From contig NZ_CP025572.1 of NCBI RefSeq assembly GCF_018336975.1, positions 3,085,059-3,102,783 of the forward strand: a DNA stretch of 17,725 bases, read 5' to 3'. Source of the stretch: Marinomonas sp. CT5 (lineage in GTDB: Bacteria; Pseudomonadota; Gammaproteobacteria; Pseudomonadales; Marinomonadaceae). Made by a program: the position numbers and the translations under genes. Of this stretch, positions 14,755-17,725 are shown piece after piece; position 1 is the stretch's first letter; every line of letters starts with the position of its first letter. The notes below the pieces were generated by a model. That model had not been told where the DNA came from. It worked only from the letters and a program-made list of their open reading frames with translations, and did no database searches.

Positions 14755-15933
14755 TTACTCACCTTCCAATCCATGAATCGGCTTAACCACACCCCAATTT
14801 TTACAACTTGGGCACTGCCAATGTAATTGATGACCCGGAAAACCACATTGGCGGCATTGATATTTATGTTTTGCTTGCACTAACTGATCAATCAGCTCAA
14901 AAAGCACCACCAAGTGTTGCTGGTTATATCCTTGAGAATCTGCCAGTTGTAAGCTAATGAGTTCTTTAAACCCTTTGATTGTTGGATGTTGACGCAACTG
15001 TTCAACCAAGAACATTTCAGCATAATCTTTATCCGTTTCCATATAATGCTGAACCAGCGCCATAATCAGCGCTGTGGTTGGCTTTTTCTGATTTTGTTCT
15101 TGCAAAAACTTAATATAACCACCACTTCCCCAAACCTTCTGATAGCACTCTTTGAGTTTGGGAATGATAATGGAAATAAATTCAGGGTCTTGCTCAGCCG
15201 CATGTTTTAACTCTTTAATTGCGTCACGGTAGCGCCCTTGACTATTTAAAACATCCGCGGCACCAATACTTGCTCGAACACAGCTAGGGTCGACTTCTAA
15301 TGCTTGTTTATAATATTGAAAGGCCTGCTTCCACTGTTCTTTCTTATGAAGGTCTTGTGCCATTTCACAATGAAAATGCGCTAAGCGTTTAATTTCTTTT
15401 TTCGTTGGCGTTTCTTTAATTAATTCCGCACCAATTTGAATGGCCTTATCCCAACTCTGTTCAAACTCATACAAATCCACCAACAAAGCCAAAATCTTCG
15501 GCTGAAACTCGCTTTTTTTCGACGTTGACGCCATGTTGAGTAGAAGGCGGCTTGCTCGATCTAACAATCCCGCCGACATAAAATCACTGGCCAACTCCAA
15601 TTGCACCATACGCATTTCACGTTGTGAGATCTCAGGTCTAGCAAGGAGAGTTTGGTGAATATTGATAGCTTTTTGAATTTCACCTTTCTTACGAAATAAA
15701 TTCCCTAAGGTTAAGTGAATATCAAATGTATCGGAATTGACTTCTAAAGAGTCGACAAAGGCATCGATAGCCTCAGAATGTTGATCATTAAGTAGATGAT
15801 TAAGACCACGGAAATAATCCGTTGGGATGCTTTTTTTGCTCTGCTTACTTTTTTTGGTCGTATTTTTACGCCCCATTGTCCAGCCGATAAAGAGCGCGAC
15901 AAATAGAACCAAAAACAACCCTATTTCGGTCAA
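14755..15933 (-). CDS. lapB: LapB (YciM), regulator of lipopolysaccharide synthesis
   Basis: The 392-residue protein has one N-terminal membrane anchor (residues 4-20), a long row of TPR repeats on the cytoplasmic side (about 45-340) and a rubredoxin-like metal site with C360, C363, C374 and C377 (CRQCGF and CPSCKNWG). LapB joins the FtsH protease to LpxC and balances LPS with phospholipid synthesis. The length equals that of the E. coli protein within a few residues. The start is TTG at 15933, since AAGGAG lies 8 bases upstream, inside the last codons of lapA. The gene follows lapA after 5 bases. Confidence 0.95.
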   Translation of the reverse strand: MTEIGLFLVLFVALFIGWTMGRKNTTKKSKQSKKSIPTDYFRGLNHLLNDQHSEAIDAFVDSLEVNSDTFDIHLTLGNLFRKKGEIQKAINIHQTLLARPEISQREMRMVQLELASDFMSAGLLDRASRLLLNMASTSKKSEFQPKILALLVDLYEFEQSWDKAIQIGAELIKETPTKKEIKRLAHFHCEMAQDLHKKEQWKQAFQYYKQALEVDPSCVRASIGAADVLNSQGRYRDAIKELKHAAEQDPEFISIIIPKLKECYQKVWGSGGYIKFLQEQNQKKPTTALIMALVQHYMETDKDYAEMFLVEQLRQHPTIKGFKELISLQLADSQGYNQQHLVVLFELIDQLVQAKHKYQCRQCGFPGHQLHWQCPSCKNWGVVKPIHGLEGE

Positions 15934-15938
15934 CTCAA

Positions 15939-16262
15939 TTACTCCTTCCCAACAGAAAGCTCTTTAGTGATAGAAGCTTTACGTAAGGCATCTACTTCTT
16001 CGCGTGCTTTTTCATATTTACGAGTTAGCACTCTGATTTCACGCTCACTACGCAAATACGCCACAGAACTAACTAAAAGAACAGCCAGTGCGCCACAAGT
16101 AAAAGATAAAATGATGTATAAAGCGACACTTAATTCAGGGCCGGACCAGAAAACAAGATCAAGAGAAATAAGCTGCGGATTTCGGATGGCAAAAAACACA
16201 CCCACGGCGAGAAAGAAAACAACGAGGACGGTGTAAATAACTCTTTTCAGCCATTTAAGCAT
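15939..16262 (-). CDS. lapA: LapA family inner-membrane protein (DUF1049)
   Basis: The start is placed at ATG 16262, preceded by GGTAGG; a TTG at 16277 lies within that ribosome binding site. The 107-residue product has two membrane helices (about 6-25 and 40-63) and a cytoplasmic coiled coil with RSEREIRVLTRKYEKAREEV. In E. coli LapA is made with LapB and acts with it in LPS assembly, although its own role is less clear. It sits in the usual place between ihfB and lapB, with its stop 5 bases from the lapB start. Confidence 0.9.
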   Translation of the reverse strand: MLKWLKRVIYTVLVVFFLAVGVFFAIRNPQLISLDLVFWSGPELSVALYIILSFTCGALAVLLVSSVAYLRSEREIRVLTRKYEKAREEVDALRKASITKELSVGKE

Positions 16263-16336
16263 AAGACAACCTACCAAAAATAGAATGGCTATATTATGCC
16301 GTGTAAGCTCTTAGATTTCGAGGCATAAGATGTAAA

Positions 16337-16645
16337 TTAGTTAAGTTCGTTGATCTCATTGCCATCAGGTAAATTGACCAATTCTCTCAATTCCTTGCCT
16401 GGTTTAAAGTGAGGCACGTATTTCGCACTCAACTCAACCGATTCCCCTGTTTTAGGGTTTCGACCTATCCTAGGTGCTCGATAATGCAGAGAAAAACTAC
16501 CAAAGCCTCGAATCTCTATACGCTCACCATTAGCTAATGAATCAGACATATGTTCAAGCATTGCTTTGATGGCTTGCTCAACATCTTTCACTGGCAAATG
16601 GGATTGCTGATCGATTAGCAGCTCTATCAGCTCAGATTTTGTCAT
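16337..16645 (-). CDS. ihfB: Integration host factor subunit beta
   Basis: The 102-residue protein is an IHF/HU family member. It has the beta-type start [10 protein letters not shown], the RGFGSFSL turn (R46 in EIRGFGSF) and the DNA-intercalating proline P64 in GRNPKTGE. It pairs with IhfA to bend DNA sharply at specific sites for recombination, replication and transcription. A GAGAGGACAG site precedes the ATG. It begins the ihfB-lapA-lapB-pyrF cluster, but the usual rpsA gene upstream is missing and ppa is found instead, divergently oriented. IHF is a common co-factor of phage integrases such as the one at 7662-8903. Confidence 0.95.
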   Translation of the reverse strand: MTKSELIELLIDQQSHLPVKDVEQAIKAMLEHMSDSLANGERIEIRGFGSFSLHYRAPRIGRNPKTGESVELSAKYVPHFKPGKELRELVNLPDGNEINELN

Positions 16646-16813
16646 TACTGTCCTCTCGACTATATTTTGACCATACTGTAAGACTAGCTAAATTCAGAAA
16701 GAAAGCAATAAGTTAACGCATTTTAGAGCGGTTTTTGCGTATTTAATTTTATTCAAATAGAGAATATTACGAATGTCTACCTTACACAACTAGCATAGAA
16801 GCAGTCTAGCTTT

Positions 16814-16819
16814 TATAAT
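16814..16819 (+). promoter_or_regulatory. Possible -10 box of ppa
   Basis: A perfect TATAAT lies 34 bases upstream of the ppa ATG, but no convincing -35 box is found at 16-18 bp spacing, so the promoter may depend on an activator or lie elsewhere. Confidence 0.4.
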
Positions 16820-16853
16820 ATCGCCAATATTCAACACATTGGAAGAAACTATA

Positions 16854-17384
16854 ATGAGCTATAGCAAGATCCCAGCGGGCAAAGATGCTCCAAACGATAT
16901 CAACGTAATCATCGAAATTCCAGCACAAGCGACTCCAGTAAAATACGAAGTCGATAAAGATATGGACGCACTTGTTGTTGATCGTTTCATGACAGCACCT
17001 ATGTTTTATCCTGCGAACTACGGCTATGTAAACAATACATTGGCTGACGACGGCGACCCAGTTGACGTATTGGTTATCACGCCATACCCAGTTGTCCCAG
17101 GCGCTGTTATTCGCTGCCGTCCTGTTGGCGTACTAAACATGTCTGATGAAGCGGGGATGGACGCTAAATTAGTTGCTGTTCCTCACGAGAAACTAAGCAA
17201 AGAATACGGTCATATCCAAGATGTGAACGACATCCCACAATTACTTCGTGATCAAATTGAACACTTCTTCGAAAATTACAAAACCCTTGAAAAAGGTAAA
17301 TGGGTAAAAGTTGAAGGCTGGGCAAACGCTGAAGAAGCGAAAAAAGCCATCGTTGAAGGCGTAGAAGCATACAACGCTCAATAA
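16854..17384 (+). CDS. ppa: Inorganic pyrophosphatase
   Basis: The start is set at ATG 16854, which has GGAAG upstream and gives 176 residues, the length of the E. coli enzyme; an in-frame TTG at 16839 would add five residues. The family signature DGDPVDVLV (from D66) supplies metal-binding D66, D68 and D71. E21, K30 and the [10 protein letters not shown] segment around Y56 are also conserved. The enzyme hydrolyses pyrophosphate with magnesium and drives biosynthetic reactions forward. It is transcribed away from ihfB. Its 3' region is apparently broken by an IS (see 17427). Confidence 0.97.
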   Translation: MSYSKIPAGKDAPNDINVIIEIPAQATPVKYEVDKDMDALVVDRFMTAPMFYPANYGYVNNTLADDGDPVDVLVITPYPVVPGAVIRCRPVGVLNMSDEAGMDAKLVAVPHEKLSKEYGHIQDVNDIPQLLRDQIEHFFENYKTLEKGKWVKVEGWANAEEAKKAIVEGVEAYNAQ

Positions 17385-17410
17385 TTCTATGACACGAATT
17401 ATAGATATAA

Positions 17411-17426
17411 AAAAACCGATCCTAAG
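17411..17426 (+). terminator. Left arm of an interrupted ppa terminator (inferred)
   Basis: AAAAACCGATCCTAAG, about 25 bases after the ppa stop, looks like the A-rich left arm of a bidirectional terminator. The matching right arm (GGATCGGTTTTT) is not found before the IS end at 17427, which suggests that the IS landed in or near the loop. Confidence 0.4.
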
Positions 17427-17432
17427 TGAAGT

Positions 17433-17474
17433 GACCCCCAATAGTTGGACTATCCAATTACTGGGGGTCTTTTT
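17433..17474 (+). promoter_or_regulatory. Hairpin covering the orfA ribosome binding site, terminator-like
   Basis: GACCCCCA (17433-17440) pairs with TGGGGGTC (17462-17469), and inside TTGGA (17445-17449) pairs with TCCAA (17453-17457) around CTA. The joining bases pair except for one mismatch (A-C). Five T residues follow, then the orfA ATG. The only good ribosome binding site, the G run at 17463-17467, is in the stem. Transcripts entering from ppa should stop here or fail to be translated. Confidence 0.7.
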
Positions 17475-17725
17475 ATGTCTAAATACCACAGAGCGTTTAA
17501 GTTAAAATTAGCCACACTTGCTCAATATGAAAGTTCAAGAGAACTCGGTCGTAAATTCGGAGTGTCATCAGGACAAATCCGTTACTGGTCATTAGTTTTT
17601 CAAATACATGGCGTTGAAAGTTTTCGTCATAAAGGCCATCCTTATTCATCTCACTTCAAGTTAAACGCATTGAAATCCATGCAAGCAAATCAATGGTCTC
17701 TTGCTTATTGCTGTGCTTATTTTGA
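17475..17725 (+). CDS. IS3-family OrfA, N-terminal part (cut by window end)
   Basis: The frame is open from ATG 17475 to the window end (83 complete codons). The product starts MSKYHRAFKLKLATLAQYES and has a helix-turn-helix (about 17-40, SRELGRKFGVSSGQIRYWSL). A second helix-turn-helix begins near residue 65 (NALKSMQANQWSLAYCCAYF), as in IS150-type OrfA with repeated DNA-binding modules. It would recognise the IS ends and be fused to OrfB by frameshifting. The start lies directly after a hairpin that hides its ribosome binding site. Confidence 0.85.
   Translation, partial: MSKYHRAFKLKLATLAQYESSRELGRKFGVSSGQIRYWSLVFQIHGVESFRHKGHPYSSHFKLNALKSMQANQWSLAYCCAYF

Larger units (their letters stand above)
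17427..17725 (+). mobile_element. Left end of a second IS3-family element (IS150-like, partial)
   Basis: The probable terminal repeat starts TGAAGTGACCCCCAATAG, a style common in the IS150-like branch of IS3 (TG start, GGAC motif nearby at 17447-17450). It is followed by an orfA start. The other end and target duplication are outside the window. It differs from the IS fragment at 1-296, whose end reads TGTCGTCC. Confidence 0.75.

Overview
The window comes from a gammaproteobacterial chromosome, most likely a marine Oceanospirillales-type organism (Marinomonas-like). I infer this from the ihfB-lapA-lapB-pyrF-comEA cluster, the protein sequences and the rather AT-rich host DNA; no search was possible. 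It has two halves: an integrated mobile element (about 1-9100) and ordinary host chromosome (about 9104-17426). An insertion sequence is cut by each edge of the window.

Element half. Positions 1-296 are the right end of an IS3-family insertion sequence. It lies just upstream of a small XRE-type regulator (323-649). A near-consensus LexA/SOS box (679-698) follows, then a closely packed plus-strand operon from 786 to 8903. In order the operon encodes a LuxR-type HTH protein, an SSB without the usual acidic tail, two tandem CsrA-like proteins, an unknown protein, RdgC, three unknown proteins, a phage-type HNH endonuclease, a four-helix membrane protein with a C-terminal winged-helix-like domain, two unknown proteins, a probable excisionase and a tyrosine integrase. 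Between the integrase and the host tRNA-Val(GAC) gene lie helically phased direct repeats that look like integrase or excisionase binding sites. The tRNA 3' end faces the element, the usual layout for integration into a tRNA gene. No capsid, tail, lysis or conjugation gene is visible, so this is the early/recombination end of a prophage, satellite or other integrative element whose remainder lies to the left.

Host half. After tRNA-Val come a small unknown gene and uvrB (minus strand), a SulP-type anion transporter (plus strand), comEA-like, pyrF, lapB, lapA and ihfB (all minus strand), and ppa (plus strand). The ppa terminator region seems to be interrupted by a second, different IS3-family element that begins near 17427 and runs off the window. 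Its 5' hairpin looks able both to terminate incoming transcription and to hide the orfA ribosome binding site.

Working idea (inference): DNA damage relieves LexA at 679-698, and the operon then supplies ssDNA-handling proteins (SSB, RdgC), excision proteins (Xis-like, Int) and several host-type regulators (LuxR-like HTH, two CsrA-like RNA-binding proteins). The tandem CsrA-like pair and the membrane-anchored winged-helix protein are the most unusual parts.
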